From NCBI GenBank assembly GCA_025149125.1, contig CP102272.1, forward strand, positions 744,001-808,000: a stretch of 64,000 nt of DNA, in the 5' to 3' direction. This document shows, piece after piece, positions 8,903 to 18,569 of the stretch (position 1 is its first letter; every line of letters begins with the position of its first letter). Both the position numbers and the translations under genes were made by a program. The notes below the pieces were generated by a model. That model was not told the origin of the DNA. It saw only the letters and a list, made by a program, of their open reading frames with translations, and made no database searches. Origin of the DNA: [Clostridium] asparagiforme DSM 15981 (GTDB lineage Bacteria > Bacillota > Clostridia > Lachnospirales > Lachnospiraceae).

Positions 8903-10696
8903 ATGTCTGATTTAATGGAGATCAGGGAGTTTATTCAGAGAATTGCCCAGGGGATTACCTTCGCCATCGGTATCGACACTCAGGTCATTGACCGGGATAT
9001 GGAGCGGGTGGCGGGTACGGTGTACAAGCCCATTCCTCAGAACGGGGGCATCGTCAAGCGGGTGATCGAGTCCGGGGAGTACGCCATCAGCACCACGGTG
9101 GACCGCAACAGCCCGGCCTGCTTGAAATGCAACCAGAGGAACAACTGCAAGGAGATGGGCTATATTCACTGCCCTATTGTGTATGACAACCGCATCGTGG
9201 GGGTGATGGGGTTGATCTGTTACGAGCAGGAACACATTGAGAAGGTGAAGGATGAGCGCCGGGGACTGCTGAATTTTATCCAGAGCATGTGCGAGCTGAT
9301 TGCCCTGAAACTAAAGGAGGAGGACGTGCGCAGGCGGGAGCAGATGGTGCTCCGCAAGCTGGACAACCAGAACCAGGTGTTGAACCAGGTGCTGGAACAG
9401 ATTTCCGACGGCTATGTGCTGTTGGACGCGGAGAATGTGATCCGCAACATCAACCGCAAGGCTTTGAAGCTGTTTAAAATGGACCACGACCAGGTTTTGG
9501 GACAGAATATCCTGGATCTGATCCCGGATCCGGTGTTTCACAGCATGATTCTGGACGAAAGCGTAAATGTGTACGAGAAGATCCGGATCGGGGAGGGAAG
9601 CTACGGGGCGCTGTTTTACAAAGTAGCGGATGGACGGGAGGACCTGGCGAAGATTCTCAACTTCAAGACCATCGAGAACATCGGCAGCCGCATCGCCGGG
9701 GAGGCATTCCGGGAAAATCAGATCACCTTTGATCATATCCTGGGCAGGAGCGACCGCATGAAGCGGCTGCGGGAGATCGCCCAGAAGGTGGCCAAGACCA
9801 TGCCCAATATTCTGCTGACCGGGGAGACCGGCACCGGCAAGGAGATGTTCGCCCGGGCGATCCACAACGCCTCAGACCGCTGCGGGAATCCCTTTATCAC
9901 CGTAAACTGCGCGGCGATCCCCATGGAGCTTTTGGAGTCGGAGCTGTTCGGGTACGACGAGGGCGCGTTTACCGGCGCGAAGAAGGGCGGAAAGATCGGA
10001 AAATTTGAGCTGGCCAACACGGGGACCATTTTCCTGGACGAGATCGGGGACATGCCCTTCCATTTACAGGCCAAGCTGCTGCGGGTGCTCCAGGAGCGCC
10101 GCCTGGAGCGGGTGGGCGGAAACCGGCAGATTCCTCTCAACATCCGCATCATTTCTGCTACTAACCGGAATCTGGATCAGATGGTGGAGGAGGGGAAATT
10201 CCGGGAGGACCTGTATTACCGGCTGAACATATTTGAGATCCATCTGCCGCCGCTGCGGGAACGCCCCGGGGACATCCCCCTGCTGGTCCACTATTTTATC
10301 AACAAATACCGCTCTTTTTTCGAGGTGGATGTGGAGGGCATCGACCAGGAGGCCATGGACTGTCTCTGCCGCTACACCTGGAAGGGGAATATCCGGGAGC
10401 TGGAGAACGTGGTCCAGTACATGATCTCCATGAGCGCGGACTCGCCCTCCGGTGTTATGGGAGTAAACTGCCTTCCAAACCAGATTTTGGAAAATAAAAC
10501 GGACGACTGCCCCAGGGTTCAGGAACCGGCGCAGCAGGATATTAGCCTGCGTGAAATGGAGCAGCAGCGGATCCGCCAGGCCCTGGCCCGGTATGGGGAT
10601 ACCACGGAGGGGAAAAAGAGGGCGGCGAAGGAGCTGGGGATCAGTTTGGCGACGTTGTATCGGAGGTTGAACCAGAGCAGTCCACCTGTAAAATGA
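8903..10696 (+). CDS. Sigma-54-dependent transcriptional activator of the polyol operon
   Basis: 597 aa. Residues 1-140 form a GAF-like sensor with clustered cysteines (CLKCNQRNNC, then HC). A PAS-like segment spans about 165-260. The AAA+ domain (about 280-510) has Walker A GETGTGKE and the intact sigma-54 contact loop GAFTGA, with Walker B FLDEIGD. The C-terminus ends in a Fis-type helix-turn-helix (KKRAAKELGISLATLYRRL). Such proteins activate -24/-12 promoters by ATP hydrolysis. The adjacent downstream operon carries exactly such a promoter and a palindrome. The cysteine cluster could bind metal or Fe-S. Half-sites resembling the palindrome (CTCATAAT, TTCTCA) lie upstream of this gene, so autoregulation is possible. 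Confidence 0.88.
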   Translation: MSDLMEIREFIQRIAQGITFAIGIDTQVIDRDMERVAGTVYKPIPQNGGIVKRVIESGEYAISTTVDRNSPACLKCNQRNNCKEMGYIHCPIVYDNRIVGVMGLICYEQEHIEKVKDERRGLLNFIQSMCELIALKLKEEDVRRREQMVLRKLDNQNQVLNQVLEQISDGYVLLDAENVIRNINRKALKLFKMDHDQVLGQNILDLIPDPVFHSMILDESVNVYEKIRIGEGSYGALFYKVADGREDLAKILNFKTIENIGSRIAGEAFRENQITFDHILGRSDRMKRLREIAQKVAKTMPNILLTGETGTGKEMFARAIHNASDRCGNPFITVNCAAIPMELLESELFGYDEGAFTGAKKGGKIGKFELANTGTIFLDEIGDMPFHLQAKLLRVLQERRLERVGGNRQIPLNIRIISATNRNLDQMVEEGKFREDLYYRLNIFEIHLPPLRERPGDIPLLVHYFINKYRSFFEVDVEGIDQEAMDCLCRYTWKGNIRELENVVQYMISMSADSPSGVMGVNCLPNQILENKTDDCPRVQEPAQQDISLREMEQQRIRQALARYGDTTEGKKRAAKELGISLATLYRRLNQSSPPVK

Positions 10697-10701
10697 GTGA
10701 G

Positions 10702-10738
10702 AATTTGCATTGTGAGAAATATTCTCATAATGCAAATT
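10702..10738. promoter_or_regulatory. Palindromic activator site (candidate UAS), possibly also a terminator
   Basis: Inverted repeat with 17-base arms around a central T: left AATTTGCATTGTGAGAA, right TTCTCATAATGCAAATT, one mismatch. Its centre lies about 90 bp upstream of the sigma-54 promoter, the usual distance for an enhancer-like site. A TTTTTT run follows, so it may also end transcription of the activator gene. Confidence 0.7.
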
Positions 10739-10808
10739 TTTTGTCGGTTGATTTGAGAAAAATCTGAGAAAAACACCCTGCAAAGGCCGCAGCTACATGG
10801 AAAACAGA

Positions 10809-10825
10809 TTGGCATGGATTTTGCT
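10809..10825 (+). promoter_or_regulatory. Sigma-54 (-24/-12) promoter
   Basis: TTGGCATGGATTTTGCT matches TGGCAC-N5-TTGCW, with invariant GG (10811-10812) and GC (10823-10824) exactly 10 bases apart. It lies 60 bp upstream of the dehydrogenase start, just after the sigma-54 activator gene. Confidence 0.82.
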
Positions 10826-10883
10826 GAATAATAATGTGAAGGATTTGAAACGAACTTCACAATACAGTTACAGGAGGGTGAAC

Positions 10884-11894
10884 ATGAAAACAAGAGTGGT
10901 TGTGACCAGGCGGCCCGGGGAAGTCGTGCTGGAGGAGTGTGAAATCAGGCCCGGAGACAATGAGGTGCTGGTGAAAACATATATGTCCTCCATCTGCGGC
11001 ACGGATAAGAACTATTCGCAGGGTATGATGCCCCGGGAGGTTCTGGTAGAGCAGCTGGCCGGAAACAATGAGGCCCATCATGCCTATCCGCTGAAGATGG
11101 GGCACGAGGCGGCCGGGGAGATCGTTGAGGTGGGCCGGAATGTGACGGACTTCAAGGTAGGGGACAAGGTCATGTCCTTCGGATGGTACAATACCATGGC
11201 GGACTATTTCACCGCCCCGGTGGTCCACAACGGCTTCGGCGTGGTGAAGATGCCGGAGGGAATGAGTATGGAGGCGGCTTCCCTGGGAGAGCCTACGGCG
11301 TGCGCGGTCTACGCTGGGATGAATTCGGGCGTGGAACTGGGCGACACGGTGGTAATTGTCGGAGTGGGATTTGCCGGTCAGGTGATGGCCCAGGTGGTCA
11401 AACGCATGGGCGCGGCGAAGGTGATCTGCGTGGACGTGGTGGACGGCAAGCTGGACCTGGCAAAACGGATGGGAGCGGACATTGTTCTCAACCCGGAACG
11501 GGACGACGTTGCGGAGGTGGTGATGCGGGAGACGAACCGCCAGGGAGCCGACGTGGTAATCGAGGCGGCCGGAAACGATACGGCGATTCAGCTCTGCAGC
11601 GACGTACTGAAGCACGGTGGAATTCTGGGCCTGTACAGCTGGGTGCTGGAGCCGGCCACGCTGTTCATTAACCGCTGGCACAACGATGGTTTTGACATTC
11701 GGACTCTGGCCCTGATGCATCGGATCAAAATGGACCGGCCCTGGTGGATCAGCAAGACACTCCAGAACGTAGCCAACGGGATGATCCGCATTGATCCGCT
11801 GATCTCCCACGTGTTCAACTTATCCGAGGCGGCAAAAGCTTTTGAGGTGGCGTGCAATGATCCGGCTGCATGCAAAGTGATGCTGAAGTCTTAA
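10884..11894 (+). CDS. Zn-dependent alcohol/polyol dehydrogenase
   Basis: 336 aa medium-chain dehydrogenase. Catalytic-zinc residues are visible as Cys38 (SSICGTD) and GHE at 73-75. The Rossmann motif GVGFAG is near residue 160. The four-cysteine structural-zinc lobe is absent, as in several sorbitol/threonine-DH-like subfamilies. I chose this start because AGGAGGG lies 6 bases upstream, and longer frames would run through the sigma-54 promoter. First gene of the operon; with downstream DhaK/DhaL it probably oxidises a polyol to the ketose that is then phosphorylated. Confidence 0.85.
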   Translation: MKTRVVVTRRPGEVVLEECEIRPGDNEVLVKTYMSSICGTDKNYSQGMMPREVLVEQLAGNNEAHHAYPLKMGHEAAGEIVEVGRNVTDFKVGDKVMSFGWYNTMADYFTAPVVHNGFGVVKMPEGMSMEAASLGEPTACAVYAGMNSGVELGDTVVIVGVGFAGQVMAQVVKRMGAAKVICVDVVDGKLDLAKRMGADIVLNPERDDVAEVVMRETNRQGADVVIEAAGNDTAIQLCSDVLKHGGILGLYSWVLEPATLFINRWHNDGFDIRTLALMHRIKMDRPWWISKTLQNVANGMIRIDPLISHVFNLSEAAKAFEVACNDPAACKVMLKS

Positions 11895-11925
11895 AATCTA
11901 AATACGATAAAGGAGAAGAGATATT

Positions 11926-12984
11926 ATGATGAAAAAAGCGATGAGTATGGTACTGGCCGCGGCATTGACACTTGGAATGATAAGCGGGTGCTCCAGCATC
12001 TCTACGGACGACAGCCTGAAGCAGGAGACGGCTGCAACGGCTGCCGCTTCCGGCGAACCGGCGGCAGAGGCCCCGGAGGCGGCCATCAAGGCGCGTCCGG
12101 AGAAGAACAGTTTTAAGGTGGGATTCGTCTCCTGGTCCATCGGCCACACGGTGCCTGCGGCCTGGGATGAGGGAATCAAACGCCAGTTTGCCAGTTTTCC
12201 CCAGATCCAGTATACCTGTTTTGACGGCGAGGCATCTACGGAGAAGCAGGTCAGTATCATGAACGATCTGATCAACCAGGATTATGACTGTATTTTCCTT
12301 CAGGCGTCCGACGCGGCGGGACTTTCCTCCTCCGTGCAGGAGGCGGAGGCAGCCGGTATCCCGGTGATCTGTATCAACCTGGACGTCACCGTACCCCACG
12401 CTGGTCTGGTTCAGATGGCGACCTATGAATCCGGCGCGCTGGTGGCGGAGAAAATGGGCGAGCAGATGGGTGGAAAGGGTAATGTGGTGATTATCCAGGG
12501 CGTGATCGGCGCCTCCACCCAGGTGCTTCGCGAGAGCGGTTTCCGCGATACCATGGCGGAAAAGTATCCGGACATTGTGATTCTGGATGCGCAGCCCGCG
12601 GACTGGGAGAAGGAGCAGGCGGTTTCTGTTATGAATAACTTCCTCCAGACCTACGATCAGATTGACGGCGTGTGCGCGATCAACGATTCCATGGCCGAGG
12701 GAGCTGCGGTGGCGGCAGAGGCGGCGGGACGCCTGGACGGCATGTACATCTGGGGTAATGACGGCGAGTCGGACGCTCTGACCATGATCGAGAACGGCCA
12801 GATGGCCGGGACTATTTATACCAACTGCTTCGAACAGGGAGCCGCGGCCGCGCAGCTGGCAATGTTCTTTATGAACAGCGGCCTGAGCCCGGAGTATGTG
12901 ACCAGAACCGGTGTGGTGGACATGGCGCCCGTGGTGGTGACAAAAGACAACGTTGATACGATTCTCCCTGCCGACAGATGGTAG
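11926..12984 (+). CDS. Ribose-type sugar-binding lipoprotein
   Basis: 352 aa. Lipobox ISGC gives acylated Cys22, followed by an Ala/Glu-rich linker and a periplasmic-binding-protein type 1 domain (VGFVSWSIGHTVPAAW, then IFLQASDAAG, later GVCAINDSMAEGA). This class binds pentoses, tetritols, autoinducer-2 and similar ligands. Followed by its permeases and RbsA-type ATPase. The ligand is presumably the polyol or ketose processed by the same operon. Confidence 0.87.
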   Translation: MMKKAMSMVLAAALTLGMISGCSSISTDDSLKQETAATAAASGEPAAEAPEAAIKARPEKNSFKVGFVSWSIGHTVPAAWDEGIKRQFASFPQIQYTCFDGEASTEKQVSIMNDLINQDYDCIFLQASDAAGLSSSVQEAEAAGIPVICINLDVTVPHAGLVQMATYESGALVAEKMGEQMGGKGNVVIIQGVIGASTQVLRESGFRDTMAEKYPDIVILDAQPADWEKEQAVSVMNNFLQTYDQIDGVCAINDSMAEGAAVAAEAAGRLDGMYIWGNDGESDALTMIENGQMAGTIYTNCFEQGAAAAQLAMFFMNSGLSPEYVTRTGVVDMAPVVVTKDNVDTILPADRW

Positions 12985-12992
12985 AGAGGCAT

Positions 12993-13023
12993 GCGGATTC
13001 CCCGGAAGCGACGGGGAATCCGC
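12993..13023 (+). terminator. Hairpin after the sugar-binding protein gene
   Basis: Perfect 12-bp stem GCGGATTCCCCG / CGGGGAATCCGC with a 7-nt loop and no U run. Likely 3' stabiliser or attenuator that sets binding-protein excess, parallel to the hairpin at 3936. Confidence 0.6.
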
Positions 13024-13101
13024 AGCCGTTGGGAAAAACACGCCCTTGCATGGTACCGGAAAAGACCGTTATAGGGCTGAGAAATGTGAGGGGTGAGGCA
13101 A

Positions 13102-14091
13102 ATGAATCGCAATATAGCCAGGAAACTGACATCCATACTTCTACTTCTGCTGATGATCGCGGTTTTCTCCGTGCAAACGCCGCTGTTTTTTACCGTCAAT
13201 AACCTGTCCTCCATCTTGCGGGAGGCCTCCTTTGTGGGGATCATCGCCTGCGGGATGACATTTGTGATTATCACCGGGGGGATCGACATCTCGGTAGGGT
13301 CCACGATGGCGCTGTGCGCCATGGTTTGCTCCAATTTGCTGCGCTTTACCGGAGCGCCTTTGGCCGCGGTGCTGGCGGTCACCGCTCTTTTGGGGCTAGC
13401 CCTGGGGGGTGTCAACGGCCTTCTGGTTACGAAGCTAAACATACCGGATTTCATCGTCACGCTGGCCACCATGAATATATATCGTGGGCTTACCCGGGCG
13501 ATCAATGCCACGGATGTGGAATCCTTAAAAAATCCCATGATTAAAAATGCCTCCTTCAAGCTTCTTGGGGGACGGATCGGTCTGATCTATCTGGTCGTAA
13601 TCGCGTTCTTCGCGCTGGCTCTGGTTTCCCATTATCTCCTGCGGCATACACGTCTGGGCCTTTACACATACGCGGTAGGGTCCAATGCCCAGGCGGCGCG
13701 CCTTACGGGGATCAGCTTTGCCGGGATCAAGATCTTTGCCTTTGCCTTCACCGGACTTGCCTGCGGGATTGCGGGGATCATGACGGCCGCCAGAATGATG
13801 ACGGCCACCACGGAGATCGGCGTGGGAATGGAATTTAATGTGATCGCGGCCATCGTGATCGGCGGCTGCAGCCTTCAGGGAGGCAGGGGCGATATGACAG
13901 GTACGCTGATCGGCACGCTTTTGATGGCGGTGATCAATTCCGGCATCGTGCAGATCGGGATCTCCACTTATTATCAGCCCGTGATCAAAGGCGGAATTAT
14001 TCTGGCGGCCGTCCTGTTCGATATTTTCTACGCAAACTATTCAAAACGGCAGCCGGGAAGCAGGGCGGAGCGCGGGAAGACAGCGGATTAG
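13102..14091 (+). CDS. RbsC-like sugar ABC permease
   Basis: 329 aa, ~9-10 membrane segments of the BPD_transp_2 family. Family signatures: VIITGGIDISVGS near residues 55-67, and GRGDMTGTLIGTLLMAVINSG near the C-terminus. Start chosen at the ATG after GAGGGGTGAGG. A second, different permease lies two genes downstream, so the channel is probably a heterodimer. Confidence 0.88.
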   Translation: MNRNIARKLTSILLLLLMIAVFSVQTPLFFTVNNLSSILREASFVGIIACGMTFVIITGGIDISVGSTMALCAMVCSNLLRFTGAPLAAVLAVTALLGLALGGVNGLLVTKLNIPDFIVTLATMNIYRGLTRAINATDVESLKNPMIKNASFKLLGGRIGLIYLVVIAFFALALVSHYLLRHTRLGLYTYAVGSNAQAARLTGISFAGIKIFAFAFTGLACGIAGIMTAARMMTATTEIGVGMEFNVIAAIVIGGCSLQGGRGDMTGTLIGTLLMAVINSGIVQIGISTYYQPVIKGGIILAAVLFDIFYANYSKRQPGSRAERGKTAD

Positions 14092-14104
14092 AGGAGGGAT
14101 TTCT

Positions 14105-15628
14105 ATGGAACAGAACAGCGTTCTGCTGGAAGTGAAACATATATACAAGAGCTTTTCGGGAGTGCCGGTGTTGCGGGATCTGGGATTTGCCGTCAAAAAG
14201 GGGGAGATTCACGCGCTGATGGGTGAAAACGGAGCGGGAAAATCCACGGTGATCAAGATTATCACCGGAGTCTACACCAAGGATTCGGGCGAGATTGTCT
14301 ACGAAGGCAGGGAAGTGCCCATCAACAGCCGCAGCGATGCGGCGAAGCTGGGAATCAGCACGATTTTCCAGGAGCTGAGCCTGATCCCAACGCTGACCGT
14401 GGCGGAAAATATCTATCTGGGAAGAGAGCGGACCGGTCCCTTTGGGGCGATCCGAAAGAAGGAACGGCAGAGACTGGTGGAGGATCTGATTGCCTCCTAT
14501 GATTTCCCCCTATCGGCCCATGAGCTGGTGGAGAATCTGAGCATTGCGCAGAAGCAGCTGGTGGAGATCTTAAAAGCGCTGTCCGTGGACGCCACGCTGA
14601 TGATTATGGACGAACCCACAGCCTCCCTGACGACCACGGAGAGCCAGCATCTGTTTAAGATTATCCGGGAACTGGCTGCAAAAGGAGTCAGCATCCTCTA
14701 TATTTCCCACCGCATGGAAGAGGTGTACCAGCTGTCCGACACCATCACGGTGCTGCGGGACGGCTGCAAAGTGGGTACCTACGCCAGAGATGAGGTGACG
14801 CCGGAGGACATTATCCGCTATATGATCGGAAAGGATATCGAGGATAACGAGAGCTATGCAAAGCCTTCAGAAAATGAGGGGAAAACCCCGATTCTGGAGG
14901 TGGAACACCTGCGGATTCCCGGCGTGATCCAGGATGTGAGCTTTCAGGTCTATCCGGGCGAGATTCTGGGACTCAGCGGCCTGATCGGATCCGGCAGGAC
15001 GGAGATTGTCCGGGCTATTTTTGGCGCGGACCGGACGGCTTCGGGTACGGTGAGGATCCGCGGCAGGAAGTTGAGCCTGCGCTCCATCGGTGAAGCGGTG
15101 GAAAACGGCATCGGTTACGTCCCGGAGGACCGGGGGCAGGAGGGGTTTGTCCCTCTGATGTCCATCAGACAGAACATTATTTCCTGCAATTTTGACTGGA
15201 TCAGCCGAAAACGCCTTTTTACAGATGCGGACAAGGAAAAACAGGTGGCGGATCAGGCGGTGAAAACCTTCAATATCAAGCCGGCCCGGCCTGATCAGCT
15301 GGTGATCAACCTCTCCGGCGGCAACCAGCAGAAGGTGGTGTTGGGGAAATGGCTGGAGCGGCAGCTGACGCTGCTGATGGTGGACGAACCTACGGCGGGA
15401 GTCGACGTTGGCGCAAAGGATGAAATCTATCATCTGATCCATCAGCTGGTGCAGACGGGGTCCGCCGTACTGCTGGTGTCCTCGGATTTAAACGAGTTGT
15501 TGAAGCTGAGCAACCGGATTTTGGTACTGCGTGGCGGGCGAATCATCCGGGAGCTGCCCGGAGGCAGTGTGAATGAGGAGCAGATTCTGACCATTGCGTC
15601 TGGTCTGGCAGAGGAGGAAACGCGATGA
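14105..15628 (+). CDS. RbsA-like sugar ABC ATPase (two fused ATPase domains)
   Basis: 507 aa, the usual length of CUT2 ATPases. Domain 1 has Walker A GENGAGKST (about 39-47) and Walker B LMIMDEPTAS. Domain 2 has the degenerate P-loop GLIGSGRTE and signature LSGGNQQKVVLGKWL. Ribosome site GAGGAGGG. Its stop overlaps the second permease start (ATGA). Confidence 0.92.
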   Translation: MEQNSVLLEVKHIYKSFSGVPVLRDLGFAVKKGEIHALMGENGAGKSTVIKIITGVYTKDSGEIVYEGREVPINSRSDAAKLGISTIFQELSLIPTLTVAENIYLGRERTGPFGAIRKKERQRLVEDLIASYDFPLSAHELVENLSIAQKQLVEILKALSVDATLMIMDEPTASLTTTESQHLFKIIRELAAKGVSILYISHRMEEVYQLSDTITVLRDGCKVGTYARDEVTPEDIIRYMIGKDIEDNESYAKPSENEGKTPILEVEHLRIPGVIQDVSFQVYPGEILGLSGLIGSGRTEIVRAIFGADRTASGTVRIRGRKLSLRSIGEAVENGIGYVPEDRGQEGFVPLMSIRQNIISCNFDWISRKRLFTDADKEKQVADQAVKTFNIKPARPDQLVINLSGGNQQKVVLGKWLERQLTLLMVDEPTAGVDVGAKDEIYHLIHQLVQTGSAVLLVSSDLNELLKLSNRILVLRGGRIIRELPGGSVNEEQILTIASGLAEEETR

Positions 15629-16605
15629 ACGATAACGTAAAGCTGGCATTGTACCGGTTTCGGTATGCGATCATTCTTCTGGCGGTGGTTCTGGGGCTGA
15701 CGCTGGCCACGCCCAAGTTTTTCTCTTCCAACAATTTCCTCAACATTCTCTGGGCCGTGTCCATTGTGGGGATTATTTCTATGGGCGCTACCTTTGTAAT
15801 TCTGGTGGGCCGGATCGACCTGTCCGTGGGGCAGACCGCGGCGTTGTCCGGCATCACGGCCGCGCTGCTGATTAAAGGGGGAACCCCGATTCCCGCCGCC
15901 ATAGCGGCTGCCTGCTGCGTGGGAGCGGCGGTGGGGATCGTCAACGGCCTTTTGGTGATTCAGTTTCATGTCCCGGAATTTATCACCACTCTGGCTACAG
16001 GCAGCATCATCACAGGCATTGCGCAGATGATCAGCAAAGGTAAGACGATCAGCATCATGGAATCCAAGGCTTACATTTTTCTGGGAAGCGGAAAAATTGC
16101 AGATATCCCGATCCCCATTTTCTGTTTTCTGCTCTCGTTTTTAATCGCATTTTTTATCCTGAACTACATGGTCCTGGGGCGGAAATGTTACGCGGTGGGC
16201 GGAAATGCCAGAGCGGCCCGGGTTTCCAATATCAATGTGAAGCGGGTGGTCGTCTTTGCCTATGTGCTCAGCGGGATCGCCGCCGCGTTCGGAGGAATCA
16301 TCCTGAGCGCGCTGAACCAGCAGGCCAGCGCTTCCACTGCCAGCGGGTATGAGCTGGATGTGATCGCAGCCATTGTAATCGGAGGAGCCAGCATGAGCGG
16401 GGGCGTAGGAACCATCCCCGGCACTGTGTTCGGAGTGGTGCTAATCGGGCTGATTAACAACGGGCTGAATCTGCTCAGCGTGCCCGGGACATGGCATCCG
16501 GTGGTAAAAGGAGTAATTATATTGGCGGCGGTTGCATTTAACAACTACTCCATCCGGTTTATGAAGTCCCAGAAAGTGGAAAAAAAGGCCGCTGGCGCGG
16601 TTTGA
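15625..16605 (+). CDS. RbsC-like sugar ABC permease, second subunit
   Basis: 326 aa of the same family as the permease at 13102 but clearly divergent in sequence. Signatures ILVGRIDLSVGQ and GGVGTIPGTVFGVVLIGLIN. Translationally coupled to the ATPase. The binding protein-permease-ATPase-permease order makes a complete importer. Confidence 0.88.
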   Translation: MNDNVKLALYRFRYAIILLAVVLGLTLATPKFFSSNNFLNILWAVSIVGIISMGATFVILVGRIDLSVGQTAALSGITAALLIKGGTPIPAAIAAACCVGAAVGIVNGLLVIQFHVPEFITTLATGSIITGIAQMISKGKTISIMESKAYIFLGSGKIADIPIPIFCFLLSFLIAFFILNYMVLGRKCYAVGGNARAARVSNINVKRVVVFAYVLSGIAAAFGGIILSALNQQASASTASGYELDVIAAIVIGGASMSGGVGTIPGTVFGVVLIGLINNGLNLLSVPGTWHPVVKGVIILAAVAFNNYSIRFMKSQKVEKKAAGAV

Positions 16606-16618
16606 AGGGGGAATTGCA

Positions 16619-17524
16619 ATGATTATTGACAGCCATGCGCATGTTATCGAGCACCTGTCCGGTATGGGCGCCAGAGGGGAAGTCCGCCCCATCGGGGACG
16701 GCCGGGTGCGGTTTCTGGACGGGGAGGAGATGCAGGTGATCCCCGGAGAGATTGGAGGCGTGGGTTTTTCGGCGGAACAGCTGCTGGAGCAGATGGAACA
16801 GGCGCACATTGACCGGGCGGTGCTGCTTCATGGGCTGCTGTACGGCCTTCAGAACGACTACATCTATGAGTGCGTTGCCAAATACCCGGATAGGTTTAAG
16901 GGATCCGGCAGCTTTGATCCCTGTATCGACCAGGCAGAACTGGTATTGAACCGCCTGATTTACCACTATGGATACCGGATTCTGAAGTTCGAGCTGAGCA
17001 CCGGGGCGGGTATGACGGGGCTGCACCCGGATTTGAAGATCGACGGGGAAGAGTTTGAGCGCGTTTACACAGAGGCGGAACGGCATGGTGTGACCATCGT
17101 GTTCGACATTGGCTCCCGCGGGATGAAGAGCTTTCAAGTGGAGGAGCTGGTTCGGGCGGCTGGACGCCATCCGGAGGTAAAGTTCACGCTCTGCCATCTG
17201 ATGGCCCCGAACGGCGCGGACTTCGAGGCATGGCGCCAGGATATGAAGCGTTTGACCGCCCGGGAGAATATCTGGTTTGACCTCACAGCAGTCCCCTGGA
17301 ATATCCATGAGACCTATCCTTACCCGGTCAGCCTGCGGTACGTGGCGGAGGCGGTGAAGCTGGCGGGGACCGGACGGCTTTTGTGGGGCAGCGACGTTCC
17401 GACTCTGTTGAACCTGGATTCTTACGGGAATCTGTACCAGTATCTGATCGACGGGAAGATCTGCACGGCGGACGGACTGGACGACCTGTTATACAGGACG
17501 TCGCAAATTGTATATGGAAAATAG
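16619..17524 (+). CDS. Amidohydrolase-2 family metal-dependent hydrolase
   Basis: 301 aa. N-terminal metal motif DSHAH (residues 4-8), a mid-chain LCHL and terminal WGSDVPTLL mark the amidohydrolase_2 (TIM-barrel) family, which includes lactonases and decarboxylases. Within a polyol/ketose operon a lactonase role is plausible but unproven. Ribosome site AAGGGGG. Confidence 0.78.
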   Translation: MIIDSHAHVIEHLSGMGARGEVRPIGDGRVRFLDGEEMQVIPGEIGGVGFSAEQLLEQMEQAHIDRAVLLHGLLYGLQNDYIYECVAKYPDRFKGSGSFDPCIDQAELVLNRLIYHYGYRILKFELSTGAGMTGLHPDLKIDGEEFERVYTEAERHGVTIVFDIGSRGMKSFQVEELVRAAGRHPEVKFTLCHLMAPNGADFEAWRQDMKRLTARENIWFDLTAVPWNIHETYPYPVSLRYVAEAVKLAGTGRLLWGSDVPTLLNLDSYGNLYQYLIDGKICTADGLDDLLYRTSQIVYGK

Positions 17525-17539
17525 GAGGAGAATTCATTT

Positions 17540-18550
17540 ATGAAAAAGCTGATGAACCAACCGGAACATTTCGTCAAAGAAACCATGGAAGGCATCATCG
17601 CCGCCTACGGCGACAAGGTCAGACTTCTGAACGGCGATTACCGCATCCTGCTCAGCAATTACGAGACGCGCCCGGGCAAGGTGGGGATCGTGACGGCCGG
17701 GGGTTCCGGCCATCTGCCGGTGTTTCTGGGGTATGTGGGGCAGGGGCTGCTGGACGGGTGCACGGTGGGTAATGTGTTCGCGTCCCCGTCGGCCGCTAAG
17801 ATGGCAGATATGATCCGGGCCTGTGACCGGGGAAACGGCGTGTTGGTGCTGTTCGGGAATTACGGCGGGGACCGGATGAATTTTGAGCTGGCCTGCGAGA
17901 CCGTGGACATGGAAGACGATATCCGCACGGAGATGGTGCTGGTGAAGGACGACGTGGCCAGCGCGCCTGCCTGTGAGAAGGACCGGAGAAGGGGCGTGGC
18001 AGGCATGGTGTACGCTTTCAAGGCGGCGGGCGCTGCCGCAGAGAACGGCGGCACGCTGGAGGAGGTGGCGGCCGCGGCCCGGCACGCGCTGGAAAATATC
18101 CGCACCATGGGCGTGGCCCTGTCCTCCTGTACCGTTCCACAGGTGGGAGAGCCGACCTTCTCCATTGCGGAGGACGAGATCGAGATTGGCATGGGAATCC
18201 ATGGGGAGCCCGGCCTGGAGGTCCGCAAAATGATGACCGCGGATCAGGTGGCGGAGACACTGGTTCAGAAAATTACGGAGGATATGCCCTTGGAAAGCGG
18301 GGATGAGGTTTCGGTGATGGTTAACGGGCTGGGGGCCACGCCGCTGGAGGAGCAGCTGATCGTATACCGCCGGGTCCATGCCCTGCTGACGCAGATGGGG
18401 GTCAGGATCTTTATGCCGCACATCGGCGAGTACGCCACCTCCATGGAGATGGCCGGACTGTCTCTCACGATTATGAAGCTGGACGAGGTGCTGAAGGGGT
18501 TGCTGAGCCAGACGGCGCGTTCGCCGTTCTACACCAACTATAATAAGTAA
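17540..18550 (+). CDS. dhaK: DhaK-type dihydroxyacetone/ketose kinase, substrate subunit
   Basis: 336 aa. GGSGHLPVFLGYVGQGLLDG (about 54-73) and the substrate-binding His221 in GMGIHGEPG are the DhaK hallmarks; this histidine bonds covalently to the ketone. VNGLGATPLEE near the C-terminus also fits. It phosphorylates dihydroxyacetone or, in related ABC-linked operons, a tetrulose. Followed by dhaL. No dhaM phosphocarrier gene is in the window, so either DhaM is elsewhere or the pair uses ATP directly. Confidence 0.9.
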   Translation: MKKLMNQPEHFVKETMEGIIAAYGDKVRLLNGDYRILLSNYETRPGKVGIVTAGGSGHLPVFLGYVGQGLLDGCTVGNVFASPSAAKMADMIRACDRGNGVLVLFGNYGGDRMNFELACETVDMEDDIRTEMVLVKDDVASAPACEKDRRRGVAGMVYAFKAAGAAAENGGTLEEVAAAARHALENIRTMGVALSSCTVPQVGEPTFSIAEDEIEIGMGIHGEPGLEVRKMMTADQVAETLVQKITEDMPLESGDEVSVMVNGLGATPLEEQLIVYRRVHALLTQMGVRIFMPHIGEYATSMEMAGLSLTIMKLDEVLKGLLSQTARSPFYTNYNK

Positions 18551-18569
18551 ATACGGACAGGAGGGCCGG

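Noticed and set aside
11815..13041. 408-codon minus-strand open frame
   Set aside because: Antisense to the sugar-binding protein; no ribosome site or domain.
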